Positions 45,754-55,474 are shown, numbered from the stretch's first letter. The stretch is DNA of 64,000 bases from Niabella yanshanensis (GCF_034424215.1 NZ_CP139960.1:2976001-3040000), one strand, 5' to 3'. Numbers and translations are program-made. The notes: generated by a model not told the origin, from the letters alone.

Positions 45754-46671
45754 ATGGGAAAGAAAATTTTAGCTGTATACTTTTCACAATCAGGGCAAAC
45801 CAGGGCCATTGTAGAGAGCTTTTTGCGACCAGTTGTTGCAGACGGTAATGAGGTAGAATACCTGCAAATAAAAACGGTTCATGAGTTTCCCTTTCCCTGG
45901 TCGATACCTGTTTTCTTTGATACAGTTCCTGAATCGGTAAATATTATCCCTACAGCGTTGGAACCCTGGCAAACAAAGCTTGAGAGGTACGACCTGGTGA
46001 TAATGGGCTGGCAGCCCTGGAATCTTTCGCCGAGCATTCCCTTTAGTTCGATTCTGCAGGATGAAAAATTCAAATCGCTAATTAAAGGCACACCGGTAAT
46101 TACGATCAGCGGGTGCCGGAACATGTGGATTAATGCACAGGAAAAGAACAAAAAACTGTTGCAGGCTGCAGGAGCACGACTGGTTGGCAATATTGCCTTA
46201 GTGGACCGGCATTTAAATCATTTAAGCTATTTTACCATTTTTCATTGGCTGGGAACTGGCCGGAAGGATAGAAAATGGGGTATATTCCCCAAACCAGGCG
46301 TATCTGAAAAAGATATCTCGGGGGCATCCCGGTTCGGGAATGTGGTGAAGGATTATTTACGTTTAAATAACTGGGAAGGTCTGCAACAGGACCTAAGCCA
46401 AATAGGTGCGACTCCGGTAAAGTATTCGTTGATGTTTATTGAAAGAAAAGCGGGAAAGATATTCCAGAAATGGGTGGATCTGATTAACAAGTTCCCTCAA
46501 AAAAGGAAAAATATACTTATTGTATATAAATATTATCTTGCCGTCGCACTGCTGGTAGCCTCCCCCCTGATTTTAGCAGTAGATTTAGTATTTTTCCGCC
46601 CCTTCTCGCAGAAGAAGATCAGGAGGCAAATACAGTATTACAGGGGAGTGGAGTACAAAGAACGTATCTGA
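45754..46671 (+). CDS. darA: Dialkylresorcinol biosynthesis protein DarA
   Basis: A 305-residue protein with a flavodoxin-like N-terminus (ILAVYFSQSGQTRAIVESF, FMN phosphate loop) and blocks typical of DarA: FPFPWSIPVFFDTVPES, WQPWNLSPSIP, ISGCRNMWINAQEK and IFPKPGVSEKDI. A membrane-like segment lies near the C-terminus (about 260-285). DarA is reported as the flavin-dependent aromatase that turns the cyclohexanedione made by DarB into a dialkylresorcinol, the alkyl part of flexirubins. Confidence 0.92.
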   Translation: MGKKILAVYFSQSGQTRAIVESFLRPVVADGNEVEYLQIKTVHEFPFPWSIPVFFDTVPESVNIIPTALEPWQTKLERYDLVIMGWQPWNLSPSIPFSSILQDEKFKSLIKGTPVITISGCRNMWINAQEKNKKLLQAAGARLVGNIALVDRHLNHLSYFTIFHWLGTGRKDRKWGIFPKPGVSEKDISGASRFGNVVKDYLRLNNWEGLQQDLSQIGATPVKYSLMFIERKAGKIFQKWVDLINKFPQKRKNILIVYKYYLAVALLVASPLILAVDLVFFRPFSQKKIRRQIQYYRGVEYKERI

Positions 46672-46780
46672 TAAGTTGGTTGGAAACAGGAAACGCCAAT
46701 TAGCCGGAACGATAAAAACAGGCGTGGCAAACTGGTGAGTCAAATTCATCAGCCAGGCTCATAAAAAGGATCAAAAAATT

Positions 46781-47929
46781 ATGTCATTGAACGAAGTTTA
46801 TATTAACCGTACCTCACATTATTTTCCCAATAATCCGGTGAGTAACGATGAGATGGAGGAATACCTTGGCTATATTAATGGCAAGCCATCTAAGTCGCGC
46901 AGAATTGTGTTAAGAAACAATGGTATTACCAATCGCTATTATGCATTGGAAAAAGGTGGTAAAACAACACATACCAATGCACAATTAACAGCGGAGGCCA
47001 TCAAAGAATTATTTAAAAATGATCCTGAAGGGATCAGGAATGTAGATGTGCTTTCCTGCGGTACGTCTTCACCCGACCAGATTATGCCCTCGCATGGTGT
47101 AATGACGCATGGCTGGTTGCCTGAATTAGGCAAGTTAGAGGTGGTGTCTCCCAGCGGCGTTTGCTGCGCCGGTATGCACGCGTTTAAATATGCGTATATG
47201 GCTGTTAAAACCGGGGATGCAGATATTGCCGTGGCTACAGGATCTGAAAGATTTTCTGCTTCGCTGGTAGCCAACCAGTTTGAAGATGAAGTACATAAAC
47301 TGGAGGAGCTGGAACAAAACCCTTATATCAGCTTTGATAAAGAATTTTTGCGCTGGATGTTATCGGATGGCGCGTCTGCTTTTTTGCTGAGTAACCAACC
47401 CAATACTGAAGGGTTGAGCCTCAAAGTAGAATGGGTGGAAGGCATTTCTTATGCTGATGATATGGAAAGCTGCATGTACTGCGGTGCGGAAAAACTGGAA
47501 GATGGTACATTGAAGAGCTACCTGGAATTTAGCCATGAAGAGCTAAATGAAAAATCCATCATGAGCATCAAGCAGGATGTTAAGCTGTTAAGTCCCAATA
47601 TTGTTCCGTTAGGGGGTAAACCACTGCCTGAGCTTTTTGAAAGAAGAGGCTTAAACCCTGATGATATTACCTGGTACTGCCCGCATATGAGCAGCAACTT
47701 CTTTAAAGATAAAATCTATGAAGAGCATATAAAGCTGGGGCACACCATTCCTTATGAAAAATGGTTTGTAAACCTCAGCTATGTAGGTAATGTAGGGGCG
47801 GCTTCGGTTTACTTTATGGTAGATGAGTTACTGAACAGCGGAAAGCTGAAAAAAGGCGACAAGGTATTTTTGTTGGTGCCTGAAAGCTCCCGGTTTAGCT
47901 ATATGTACGCTTTATTGACAGCTGTATAG
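46781..47929 (+). CDS. darB: Dialkylresorcinol ketosynthase DarB
   Basis: A 382-residue KAS III-like enzyme with the catalytic triad visible: Cys in SPSGVCCAGMHAFKY, His in WYCPHMSSNF and Asn in WFVNLSYVGNVG. DarB condenses two beta-oxoacyl or activated acyl chains to form the cyclohexanedione precursor of dialkylresorcinols. It follows darA by 109 bases and ends in a strong terminator, so it closes the pigment unit. Confidence 0.94.
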   Translation: MSLNEVYINRTSHYFPNNPVSNDEMEEYLGYINGKPSKSRRIVLRNNGITNRYYALEKGGKTTHTNAQLTAEAIKELFKNDPEGIRNVDVLSCGTSSPDQIMPSHGVMTHGWLPELGKLEVVSPSGVCCAGMHAFKYAYMAVKTGDADIAVATGSERFSASLVANQFEDEVHKLEELEQNPYISFDKEFLRWMLSDGASAFLLSNQPNTEGLSLKVEWVEGISYADDMESCMYCGAEKLEDGTLKSYLEFSHEELNEKSIMSIKQDVKLLSPNIVPLGGKPLPELFERRGLNPDDITWYCPHMSSNFFKDKIYEEHIKLGHTIPYEKWFVNLSYVGNVGAASVYFMVDELLNSGKLKKGDKVFLLVPESSRFSYMYALLTAV

Positions 47930-47954
47930 GATTATCGGGTAAAAAATCATATTG

Positions 47955-47986
47955 AAAGGCGGAGGAAGTAATTCCTTCGCCTTTTT
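47955..47986 (+). terminator. Rho-independent terminator after darB
   Basis: AAAGGCGGAGGAA (47955-47967) pairs with TTCCTTCGCCTTT (47972-47984) with one G-T pair, followed by TT. Confidence 0.85.
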
Positions 47987-48012
47987 GTTTGCTTTATGGT
48001 GCTGACATAAAG

Positions 48013-48049
48013 AAAAATCCTCCTTGCCCAAATGGTAAGGAGGATTTTT
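48013..48049. terminator. Terminator before the M16 peptidase gene end
   Basis: A perfect 13-bp stem (AAAAATCCTCCTT against 48037-48049) with an 11-base loop; T runs flank both sides, so it works in both directions, mainly for the minus-strand peptidase gene. Confidence 0.88.
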
Positions 48050-48068
48050 GAATCAATAACAATTGATA

Positions 48069-51008
48069 TTAATACCCGAACAGCTCTTCCAGATTCAGTA
48101 CTTTTAACGCACCGTATTTGGAGAGATCTTCCTGTTTGATATTTTTTTCGTTCCCGATAATAGTATAGCTATACTTTTTTCCTGAAAGCTCCTGGTTGTG
48201 TAAAGCCTGGATATCTTTAAAGCTCATCGCCTTTACCTGGTCATATTTTGCTTTCCGCGGATCGCCGGTTAAGCCCTTTTTCTGATTCGCAATATAGCTG
48301 TATATAATGCCCATTTTTTCAACCCGGTCTGTTTCCAGGTCTTTCAACAAGCTGCCCCTGGCCTGCTCAAACGCATTGGCCCTGTCAGGCAATATATTGA
48401 TCAACTCGTTCATTGCTGTTACAGCTTCGGGCAATTTATCTGCCTGGCTGCCTACATAGCCAATAAAGGAGAAGGGGTCTGTCTTTTTGGCTGGTGTACC
48501 TACAAATGCGTAAGTGGAGTAAGCCAGTGCTTTTGATTCCCGTATGGTTTGAAAAACCAGGGAGCCCATGCCGCCGCCAAAGTAATTATTAAACACATCT
48601 ACCACTGCCTCTTTTTTAAAGTCATAGGGCGCCAGGTTCCTGGCCCAGCTCATTTCTGCCTGCACCATATCATAATGGCTAAAGAATACTTTGTTCTCAT
48701 CCTGCACGACTCTTGTAAACTTCTGTGCGGCCGATATTGCCGCCCAGCTTGCCGGTGTTTTGTGTACTTTTTTAACAGCTGCACTCAAAGCTGCAGGACT
48801 CAAAGGACCATAGTAAAGAACCTGGTGCTTAAACGAAGGCATGGCGTGAATGATCGCTACCAACTCCTCTGCACTTATTGCATTTAATTCTGCATCACTC
48901 AGATTATAGTTAAATGGATTTTGGGGGCCATAAGTAGCCTGGTTAACCAGCCCCTGCATAATTGCACCTTTATTGGCTTTGGCATTAGCACGCGCTTTCT
49001 GCATCCGGTTCTTCAATCCTTCCAGCGCGGCGGCATCGGGTTTGCAGTTGCGTAATAAATGCTCTAACAATTCCAACGCCTGCGAAAAATTCTCGTTCAA
49101 TCCGTTTAATGAAATACTGCTCTCCTCGTTACCTGCACTGGCAGAAAAGCTGGCCGCCAGTTGATAAAATGCTTTACTGATCTCTTCTGAAGTATACTTA
49201 TCAGTTCCCAGGTATTGCAGGTATTCAAGCGCAAATGGCAGCTTTTTATCATTCCATTTGCCCATTTCATACCTGAAATTCAAATTGAACAGGCCATTTT
49301 GTTTGTTGGCTACCTGCATCACTTCAGCATTATCTATTTTGCCCTTCTGAATAGCCGTATTGTAATCCAGCCAAACCGGCTTAATAGCCGCCAATGGCAT
49401 TGCATTAATGTTTTTTACAAAAGGCGACTCCTTGCCCGCGTTGGTTTCAACCGGTGTGATAGCCGGCTTTTCAACTTTTGTAATGCTTTTATCTTCTCCC
49501 TTTCTTTTATAAACAACCGTGTAGTTATTGTCTTTAAAGAACTGGTTGGCGAACGCCAATACTTCGGCCTTCGTTACATTACCCATAGCATCCAGGAAAG
49601 CTACGTCCTCCTGCCAGGTTGCCGCCTTTGTTTTTATGAAATTGTCTACCATGGTATTTACACGCACGGTATTATTATCCTGGGAGCTCAGCTTGGATAA
49701 TTTATAATTAGCGGCAATGGCCTTGATGAGCTTATCATCAAAATTGCCTTTCTTTAATTCTTCAATCTGGCCTAATAAGAGCGCTTTTACGTCATCAAGG
49801 GTTTGCCCCTGCTTGGGAGAAGCTTTTAACTCAAAAATACCATAGTCCTTATATTGAGAAAGCGTTGAACCCGCCGAAAGCACTTTTTGCTGTTTATTCA
49901 GGTTCAGGTCTAATAAACCGGCTTTCCCATTGGCAAAAATACCATCTATTACATTGAGCATCAGCTTGTCTTTCGATGTCTCGGCACCGCTTCTGAATGC
50001 AATGGTAATATTTTCTGCACTGGGCCCGTATACCTCGGATATAACCGGGCTGGTGATGGGCTGTTCCGGAGCCGGATTATATTCTGCTACGGTTTTCGGC
50101 TGCATATAACTGAAGGCTGCATCAATTTTTTTCACCAGTACATCCGGATCAAAATCACCCGCCATGATCACAGCCATATTATTAGGCACATAATACTTGT
50201 GGTAGTAATCCCTGATTGCCGTAAGAGATGGATTTTTTAAATGCTCGATAGTACCGATTGTTGTTTGCTGACCATAATTATGCGTAGGAAACAGGTTGCG
50301 GTAGGTGGTTTCCAACACTTTCCAGCCGTCGTTATCCATAGAACGGTTCTTCTCCTCATAAACGGCTTCCAGCTCGGTATGAAAAATACGCAAAATAGGG
50401 TTGCGGAATCTTTCTGCCTGCACGGCCAGGAATTTGTCAACGGCATTGGAAGGAATATCTTCTTCATACACCGTTTCTTCCACCCAAGTATGGGCGTTGG
50501 TTGATTGTGCTCCCATTGCCGTCATCATTTTATCGTATTCATTGGCAATAGAATATTGAGAGGCACGCCCCGAAACGGCATCGATCTGCTTATAGATTTC
50601 TTTTCTTTTTTCAGGGTCGGTAGTTTTACCATACACTTCATAAAGTGCATCGATGGAATCAAGCTTGGGTTTTTCTTTTTCCCAGTCAAGACTGCCATAC
50701 TTATCAGTTCCTTTAAAAAGCAGGTGCTCCAGGTAATGGGCTAAACCGGTGTGATCTTTAGGATCGGTATTGCTGCCCGCCCTTACGGCCAGGCGATAAG
50801 CAATGCGCGGTTCTTTCTTGTTGGGACTTAACATAACGGTAAGCCCGTTTGAAAGCGTATAAATACGAACCCCCATCGGGTCGTTGGACACATATTTATA
50901 AGTGTAGCCGTTCGCTGATTGGGTTTCTTCCCACTGGTAGTTGTTTTGGAGCTTTGCTGTCTGGCATAATACACCTCCCAGCAAAAGCGTTAAAAATAGT
51001 TTCTTCAT
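48069..51008 (-). CDS. M16 family zinc metallopeptidase (two-domain)
   Basis: A 979-residue exported peptidase with a signal peptide (about 1-20) and the inverted zinc motif HYLEHLLFKGT (HxxEH) near residue 84, plus the third ligand Glu in ELEAVYEEKNRS. The C-terminal half repeats the M16 fold without the metal site. Pitrilysin/insulinase-like enzymes of this size degrade peptides in the periplasm. It is monocistronic. Confidence 0.93.
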   Translation of the reverse strand: MKKLFLTLLLGGVLCQTAKLQNNYQWEETQSANGYTYKYVSNDPMGVRIYTLSNGLTVMLSPNKKEPRIAYRLAVRAGSNTDPKDHTGLAHYLEHLLFKGTDKYGSLDWEKEKPKLDSIDALYEVYGKTTDPEKRKEIYKQIDAVSGRASQYSIANEYDKMMTAMGAQSTNAHTWVEETVYEEDIPSNAVDKFLAVQAERFRNPILRIFHTELEAVYEEKNRSMDNDGWKVLETTYRNLFPTHNYGQQTTIGTIEHLKNPSLTAIRDYYHKYYVPNNMAVIMAGDFDPDVLVKKIDAAFSYMQPKTVAEYNPAPEQPITSPVISEVYGPSAENITIAFRSGAETSKDKLMLNVIDGIFANGKAGLLDLNLNKQQKVLSAGSTLSQYKDYGIFELKASPKQGQTLDDVKALLLGQIEELKKGNFDDKLIKAIAANYKLSKLSSQDNNTVRVNTMVDNFIKTKAATWQEDVAFLDAMGNVTKAEVLAFANQFFKDNNYTVVYKRKGEDKSITKVEKPAITPVETNAGKESPFVKNINAMPLAAIKPVWLDYNTAIQKGKIDNAEVMQVANKQNGLFNLNFRYEMGKWNDKKLPFALEYLQYLGTDKYTSEEISKAFYQLAASFSASAGNEESSISLNGLNENFSQALELLEHLLRNCKPDAAALEGLKNRMQKARANAKANKGAIMQGLVNQATYGPQNPFNYNLSDAELNAISAEELVAIIHAMPSFKHQVLYYGPLSPAALSAAVKKVHKTPASWAAISAAQKFTRVVQDENKVFFSHYDMVQAEMSWARNLAPYDFKKEAVVDVFNNYFGGGMGSLVFQTIRESKALAYSTYAFVGTPAKKTDPFSFIGYVGSQADKLPEAVTAMNELINILPDRANAFEQARGSLLKDLETDRVEKMGIIYSYIANQKKGLTGDPRKAKYDQVKAMSFKDIQALHNQELSGKKYSYTIIGNEKNIKQEDLSKYGALKVLNLEELFGY

Positions 51009-51144
51009 TAAAATGAATATTGATTAGAATAAATATGATGTTAAATTTAATGATTATAGTTTTCTGTGAGCCTATTAATAGGATGAAAAGACAAAACAAT
51101 AGATGGATGGCATTTTAAACAGGTTTTTTTACTTTCGTGGCAGC

Positions 51145-51882
51145 ATGGATGCAGTACTTATAGAAAATCTTTCTTTCAAATACAAAGACCAGTCATCGTT
51201 GATTGAGGCGTTGAACCTGCAAATTGAGCCTGGTGAGCGGTTTGGCATTTTTGGTCCCAACGGCGCAGGGAAAACTACATTAATGAGCCTCATCACTGGC
51301 TTGCTTCCCTACAAAGAAGGAAGCATTAAAATATGGGGAAAGGAAATAGGTTCCCAAAAAGAAGAAGTAAAAAAAATGATCGGCCTGGTACCCCAGGATT
51401 TTTCTTTTTATGAAGACCTGAGCCCGGAAGAAAATATGGAATTTTTTGGCGCCTGGTATGGTCTGGATAAAGCCACTACCCGCCGGAAAAGTAAAGAGCT
51501 GTTGCAGGTGATGGGCTTAACTTCGGTAGCCCATAAACCGGTTAAAACTTTTTCGGGGGGAATGAAAAGAAGGGTGAACCTGGCTATAGGCGTCATGCAC
51601 AGCCCCAAAATATTGTTTTTAGACGAACCAACAGTTGGGGTAGACGTACAATCAAGAAATGCTATTATCGATTTTTTGAAGGGAATCAATAAAGACGGCA
51701 CTACCTTAGTGTACACTTCGCACCAGCTAAATGAGGCCGAAGATCTGTGTAATACGGTGGCCCTCTATGACCAGGGCGCTATTATTGTAAAAGACAGCTT
51801 GACGAACTTACTGCAAACACATCGCCAGGATGGGCTTGAGGGACTATTCCTGGAGCTGACGGGCCGTTCTTACCGGGATTAA
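51145..51882 (+). CDS. ABC transporter ATP-binding protein
   Basis: A 245-residue ATPase with Walker A GPNGAGKTT, signature FSGGMKRRVNLAIG, Walker B ILFLDEPTVGVD and an H-loop TSHQLNEAED, of the ABC-2 (CcmA-like) type. No permease gene is adjacent, so the partner must lie elsewhere. The start is set at 51145 (MDAVLIENLS); a near-consensus -7 element TACTTTCG at 51130-51137 excludes the earlier ATG at 51103. Confidence 0.93.
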   Translation: MDAVLIENLSFKYKDQSSLIEALNLQIEPGERFGIFGPNGAGKTTLMSLITGLLPYKEGSIKIWGKEIGSQKEEVKKMIGLVPQDFSFYEDLSPEENMEFFGAWYGLDKATTRRKSKELLQVMGLTSVAHKPVKTFSGGMKRRVNLAIGVMHSPKILFLDEPTVGVDVQSRNAIIDFLKGINKDGTTLVYTSHQLNEAEDLCNTVALYDQGAIIVKDSLTNLLQTHRQDGLEGLFLELTGRSYRD

Positions 51883-51910
51883 TTTTTTAAATAAATTTTA
51901 ATAATAGGGG

Positions 51911-51942
51911 TTTTGGCAAAAAATTTGTTGTAACTATATTTG
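51911..51942 (+). promoter_or_regulatory. Textbook Bacteroidota promoter of the YtxH gene
   Basis: -33 TTTTG (51911-51915), a 19-base spacer, then -7 TATATTTG (51935-51942), matching the sigma-ABfr consensus TTTG-N19-TAnnTTTG. The start codon follows 28 bases later. Confidence 0.8.
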
Positions 51943-51970
51943 AATTTTAATCACTGAAAAATAACATTTT

Positions 51971-52198
51971 ATGAATAAACTACTTACAGGTTTTGCCCTT
52001 GGATTGATAGTGGGCGTTTTATATGCTCCGGATAAAGGAACTTACACACGCAGAAGAATTAGCGATAAAGGCAACGACCTGAAAAACCAATTTGCAGATT
52101 TTATTGATAGTGTGGCGGGCAAATTTGAGCATACTGCAGATGAAATTGAAGACTACGCAAATATGAAAGCCGAGAATATTCGCTCTGAAGCTATTTAA
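51971..52198 (+). CDS. YtxH domain-containing small protein
   Basis: A 75-residue protein with an N-terminal hydrophobic segment (LLTGFALGLIVGVLYAPDKG), the hallmark of YtxH, then a charged amphipathic tail (RRRISDKGNDLKNQF). YtxH proteins are small membrane-linked stress proteins in many bacteria. It has its own promoter and terminator. Confidence 0.88.
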   Translation: MNKLLTGFALGLIVGVLYAPDKGTYTRRRISDKGNDLKNQFADFIDSVAGKFEHTADEIEDYANMKAENIRSEAI

Positions 52199-52235
52199 GC
52201 AAGAACTTAACTATTAAACCTTATATAAGTTAATG

Positions 52236-52266
52236 ATAGCCGCCCCTTCAGGGCGGCTATTCTTTT
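52236..52266. terminator. Terminator between the YtxH gene and dprA
   Basis: A perfect 10-bp stem (ATAGCCGCCC at 52236-52245 against 52251-52260) with a 5-base loop and TCTTTT after it on the plus strand. Confidence 0.88.
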
Positions 52267-53362
52267 AGTACAACCTGTACATCTTACCCGGCATACTTTG
52301 AATTACATTTTTCATTTCCAGGTTTAAGATGCTTACTGCAACCATACTGCTATTTAGGCCACATAGCAAGTTAATATCATCGATGCTAACCATTCCTTTT
52401 TCATTGAGTAATCCAACAATTACTTTTTCTTCCGGCGTAAGACTTATAAATAACTCCTTTGCAGCAGGCGGGTTTGGCTTCCTGGTACTGACCCAGCCCA
52501 TCGTTTCTAATAATTGTGAGGCATCGGTCAATAATATTGCTTTGTTGTTTTTGATAAGATGATTAGAACCGCTGCTTTTTTTGTCTGTTAGCTTACCAGG
52601 TATCGCAAATACATCTTTATTATAGCCATTGGCCAGCTCAGCGGTGATCATACTACCGCCCTTGATATCTGTTTCTATTACGATAGTCGCATCAGCCATG
52701 CCAGCTACAATACGGTTACGACTGGGAAAATTATGCCGGTCTGGCAATGACGTATGCCTGAACTCTGTAAGCAATCCTCCTTTCTGTATCATCTCCTTTG
52801 CCATCTCCTTATGGCTGTTGGGATAGATTTTGTTTAACCCATGTGCCAGCACACCTACTGTTGCCATATCATTTTTCAAACATGCTTTATGAGCAATCGA
52901 ATCGATGCCATAGGCCAGGCCACTCACCACCAGCACATTTTCGTTGGAAAGGGATGTTACCAGCGTTTCAGTAATAGATTTCCCATAATCGGTATGTGTG
53001 CGGCTGCCCACAATAGAAATGATTTTTGATTGATTCAGGTTGGCATTGCCCCGGTAATACAGCAATATGGGTGCGTCGTAGCAATTCAATAATCTTTTGG
53101 GATAAGCTTCATCCTCTATAAAAAGCGGCTGTATTTTATATTTTTCAACAAAGGCCAGTTCAGCTTCTGCGTCGGTAAAATTATTGAAGCTCTTAATACT
53201 CCTGACCCTTATTTCTCCCAGGCCGTCTATTTTTTCAAGTAATCGCTTAGGTGCCCTGAAGATTTCTTCAGCTTCAAAATGCTCGAGGAGGGCCCGGCTT
53301 TGCACGCAGCCAATATTGGGAACAAGCGTAAGTGCTATTTGGTATAATAGTGCGTTGTTCAT
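52265..53362 (-). CDS. dprA: DNA-processing protein DprA
   Basis: A 365-residue protein that loads RecA on incoming single-stranded DNA. The Rossmann-like core shows IVGSRTHTDYGKSI, VVSGLAYGIDSIAHK and the PSRNRIVAGMAD motif, with an N-terminal helix-hairpin-helix part (about 1-60) and a C-terminal winged-helix part. It follows cdsA by 73 bases on the same strand. With comF and radA in the window, it hints at natural uptake genes but a full competence set is not seen. Confidence 0.93.
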   Translation of the reverse strand: MNNALLYQIALTLVPNIGCVQSRALLEHFEAEEIFRAPKRLLEKIDGLGEIRVRSIKSFNNFTDAEAELAFVEKYKIQPLFIEDEAYPKRLLNCYDAPILLYYRGNANLNQSKIISIVGSRTHTDYGKSITETLVTSLSNENVLVVSGLAYGIDSIAHKACLKNDMATVGVLAHGLNKIYPNSHKEMAKEMIQKGGLLTEFRHTSLPDRHNFPSRNRIVAGMADATIVIETDIKGGSMITAELANGYNKDVFAIPGKLTDKKSSGSNHLIKNNKAILLTDASQLLETMGWVSTRKPNPPAAKELFISLTPEEKVIVGLLNEKGMVSIDDINLLCGLNSSMVAVSILNLEMKNVIQSMPGKMYRLY

Positions 53363-53435
53363 AGTGATTTAGCATACTAAACTTACGTAAAATATTTCAT
53401 ATATCAGCGCTAAACCAGGTTGCCGGCCCGTTTCG

Positions 53436-54311
53436 CTAACCGTAAAACGCTTTGATAAACAACCAAACAGCGGGAGCTGCAAATAATACAGAATCAAATC
53501 TGTCCAGGAAACCGCCATGTCCCGGCATAATGCGACCGCTGTCTTTTACACCTGCCATCCGCTTTAATTTTGATTCAAACAGGTCTCCAAATGTCCCGGA
53601 AATAGCAGTAATAGTGCTTATGATAATGCCAGGCACTGCCAGTTCCCATTCGATGTATTTTAAAAAAATAAGTGAAAACAGCAGCCATGTCAAACCAGCG
53701 CTTAATATAATACCGCTGACAGTTCCTTCCCAGGTTTTTTTGGGTGATATTTTACTCAGGGGTGTTTTGCCAATAGCAGAACCTGCGAGGTAGGCCATAG
53801 TGTCGTTGATCCACACACTGCCGATAATAAACACCACCATATAATTGCCGAGGTGTACGTGTTGGGCTGCCTGTTGCGGTGCCGACAAATTGAGTAAAAG
53901 GCCCAGGGGTAAAGCGGTATACAGCAAGCCCCCCGATAGCCATCCCATCACCTTCTTTGAAATGATCTTTGTTTTAAAAATACCCCAGACCAGCAAAATA
54001 AAACCGGCAATTAGAACAGGTAAACTAAAATTTTGCCTTATTTCATAGATGCCTAATTGAAGCGAGCCTGAGCCCAACAGCAGAATGATGTGATAACCTA
54101 TCAGGCTGATCCCTGACTTCAGATGAGCATGGATAGACTTCCCCGTTATTTTTTCGACCAGGCAACTATATTCCAGGGAACAACCAAAGTAGATCAGGGA
54201 AATCAGCAGGAACAGGCTCCATTGGTTAAACAATAGCCCAAACATCATTACCGCTACAAATATCAATGCGGTAAAAGCACGTGTCCAAAAGGTTGACCAG
54301 TTAAACGCCAT
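53436..54311 (-). CDS. cdsA: Phosphatidate cytidylyltransferase
   Basis: A 291-residue integral membrane enzyme that makes CDP-diacylglycerol from phosphatidic acid and CTP. About eight hydrophobic segments precede the family signature near the C-terminus (GTFGDLFESKLKRMAGVKD, then GHGGFLDRFDSVLF). It overlaps the upstream CPBP gene by 11 bases, a sign of translational coupling. Confidence 0.94.
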   Translation of the reverse strand: MAFNWSTFWTRAFTALIFVAVMMFGLLFNQWSLFLLISLIYFGCSLEYSCLVEKITGKSIHAHLKSGISLIGYHIILLLGSGSLQLGIYEIRQNFSLPVLIAGFILLVWGIFKTKIISKKVMGWLSGGLLYTALPLGLLLNLSAPQQAAQHVHLGNYMVVFIIGSVWINDTMAYLAGSAIGKTPLSKISPKKTWEGTVSGIILSAGLTWLLFSLIFLKYIEWELAVPGIIISTITAISGTFGDLFESKLKRMAGVKDSGRIMPGHGGFLDRFDSVLFAAPAVWLFIKAFYG

Positions 54312-55269
54312 CAGTCGCAGTTAGTGAGTTTTTGGTATTCTTCCTGTATTGTATAAAAAGAAAAATAATAACGGGAATAGATAGAAAACCCAGGTAACTC
54401 CCTTCTTTATCGCTTAGTACCGCCTGCATTGATTTTCCGTCCAACCTGGCTACATACATTACCAACACCGCCGTTGCATTATTAATAAAATGGGCTAAAA
54501 TACTGAGCCACAATCTACCACTATACTGGTACAGTAAACCCAGGATAATACCCAATGCCAGCCTCGACAAAAAGCCATACGCTGAAAAATGTACAGCGCT
54601 GAAAATCACGCTTACCACAATTACACTTACCCAAAGTCTTCCTGTATTGCGGTATAAATAATTCTGTAAACCACCTCTGAAGAAAGCCTCTTCGCAAACG
54701 GCAGGTACCAGCGCCAGCACAACAATAGAAATAAGCAATTCGGGGACAGAATCCAGGTTAATAATACCCGCTGCAGTTTCAGCATACCCCTTTTCCATTT
54801 TGTCAAAAGCGATACGCCAATCCACCGGGAAAGGAAGTTTATACGTAAAATAGCCCAAGGCACCACTTAAGGCAAGGGCTGCTACAGTAATAAAAACGGT
54901 TAGAAGCAGGTCCCTTCCGGCTATAACACCTTTAAATCCAGTCAGTTTCATCGGGCTCCAGCTCAGGCGGGACGCCGTGAACCAAGTAGGCAGCAAAAAG
55001 CCAAAAACCGCCGAAAAGGTCTGAATTACCTGCATTTCTCTCAAATAAGTCCTGTCACCCGCCAGCGTCGAGATGTTTTCGGTAATAAATGCTATGCTTT
55101 TGCCACTTATGGCTGCAGCAACCGGAATGCCCAGCAATCCTCCGATAAACATACCTCCTACACCAAAGGCAATCAGCATAAAAAAGCCCGCTAAATAAGA
55201 TATTCCTTTTTCGCCCATTCCCCTTCCTTGTGTATCATTCAACAAGGCGTTCCTGTTTTCGTCTGTCAT
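54301..55269 (-). CDS. CPBP family intramembrane metalloprotease
   Basis: A 322-residue membrane protein with the CPBP (Rce1-like, Abi) motifs: EEAFFRGGLQ (motif 1, EExxxR), a His in AVHFSAYGF (motif 2) and HFINNAT (motif 3). The frame is open to 55353; ATG codons at 55269 (MTDENRNALL) and 55314 (MSETFGRAKI) both fit the -7 element at 55329-55336, and the first is preferred on family grounds. Substrate unknown. Confidence 0.87.
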   Translation of the reverse strand: MTDENRNALLNDTQGRGMGEKGISYLAGFFMLIAFGVGGMFIGGLLGIPVAAAISGKSIAFITENISTLAGDRTYLREMQVIQTFSAVFGFLLPTWFTASRLSWSPMKLTGFKGVIAGRDLLLTVFITVAALALSGALGYFTYKLPFPVDWRIAFDKMEKGYAETAAGIINLDSVPELLISIVVLALVPAVCEEAFFRGGLQNYLYRNTGRLWVSVIVVSVIFSAVHFSAYGFLSRLALGIILGLLYQYSGRLWLSILAHFINNATAVLVMYVARLDGKSMQAVLSDKEGSYLGFLSIPVIIFLFIQYRKNTKNSLTATDGV

Positions 55270-55328
55270 TTTTAAAAAAGTGTGTATTTTTGCCCGCCCG
55301 AACGTTTCCGACATACTACCGGCAGGCG

Positions 55329-55336
55329 CAAAAATA
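55329..55336 (-). promoter_or_regulatory. Candidate -7 element of the CPBP-cdsA-dprA unit (TATTTTTG)
   Basis: Exact TAnnTTTG match on the minus strand, downstream of the longest ORF start, so the ATG at 55353 cannot be used from this promoter. Confidence 0.5.
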
Positions 55337-55474
55337 AGATTAAAAGTTTTCACGGGTTTTGATTAATTATTGTATGAGTGTAGGTTACAATTCCGGATGT
55401 CACAGGTCAAATTGGTCTTGGCACTCTCGCACGCAATATATGTGTCAACATATTGAAGCAAGTAAATTTAAAAT

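Noticed and set aside
48549-50744. Several plus-strand ORFs over the M16 peptidase
   Set aside because: They overlap a long gene with conserved motifs and have no features of their own.
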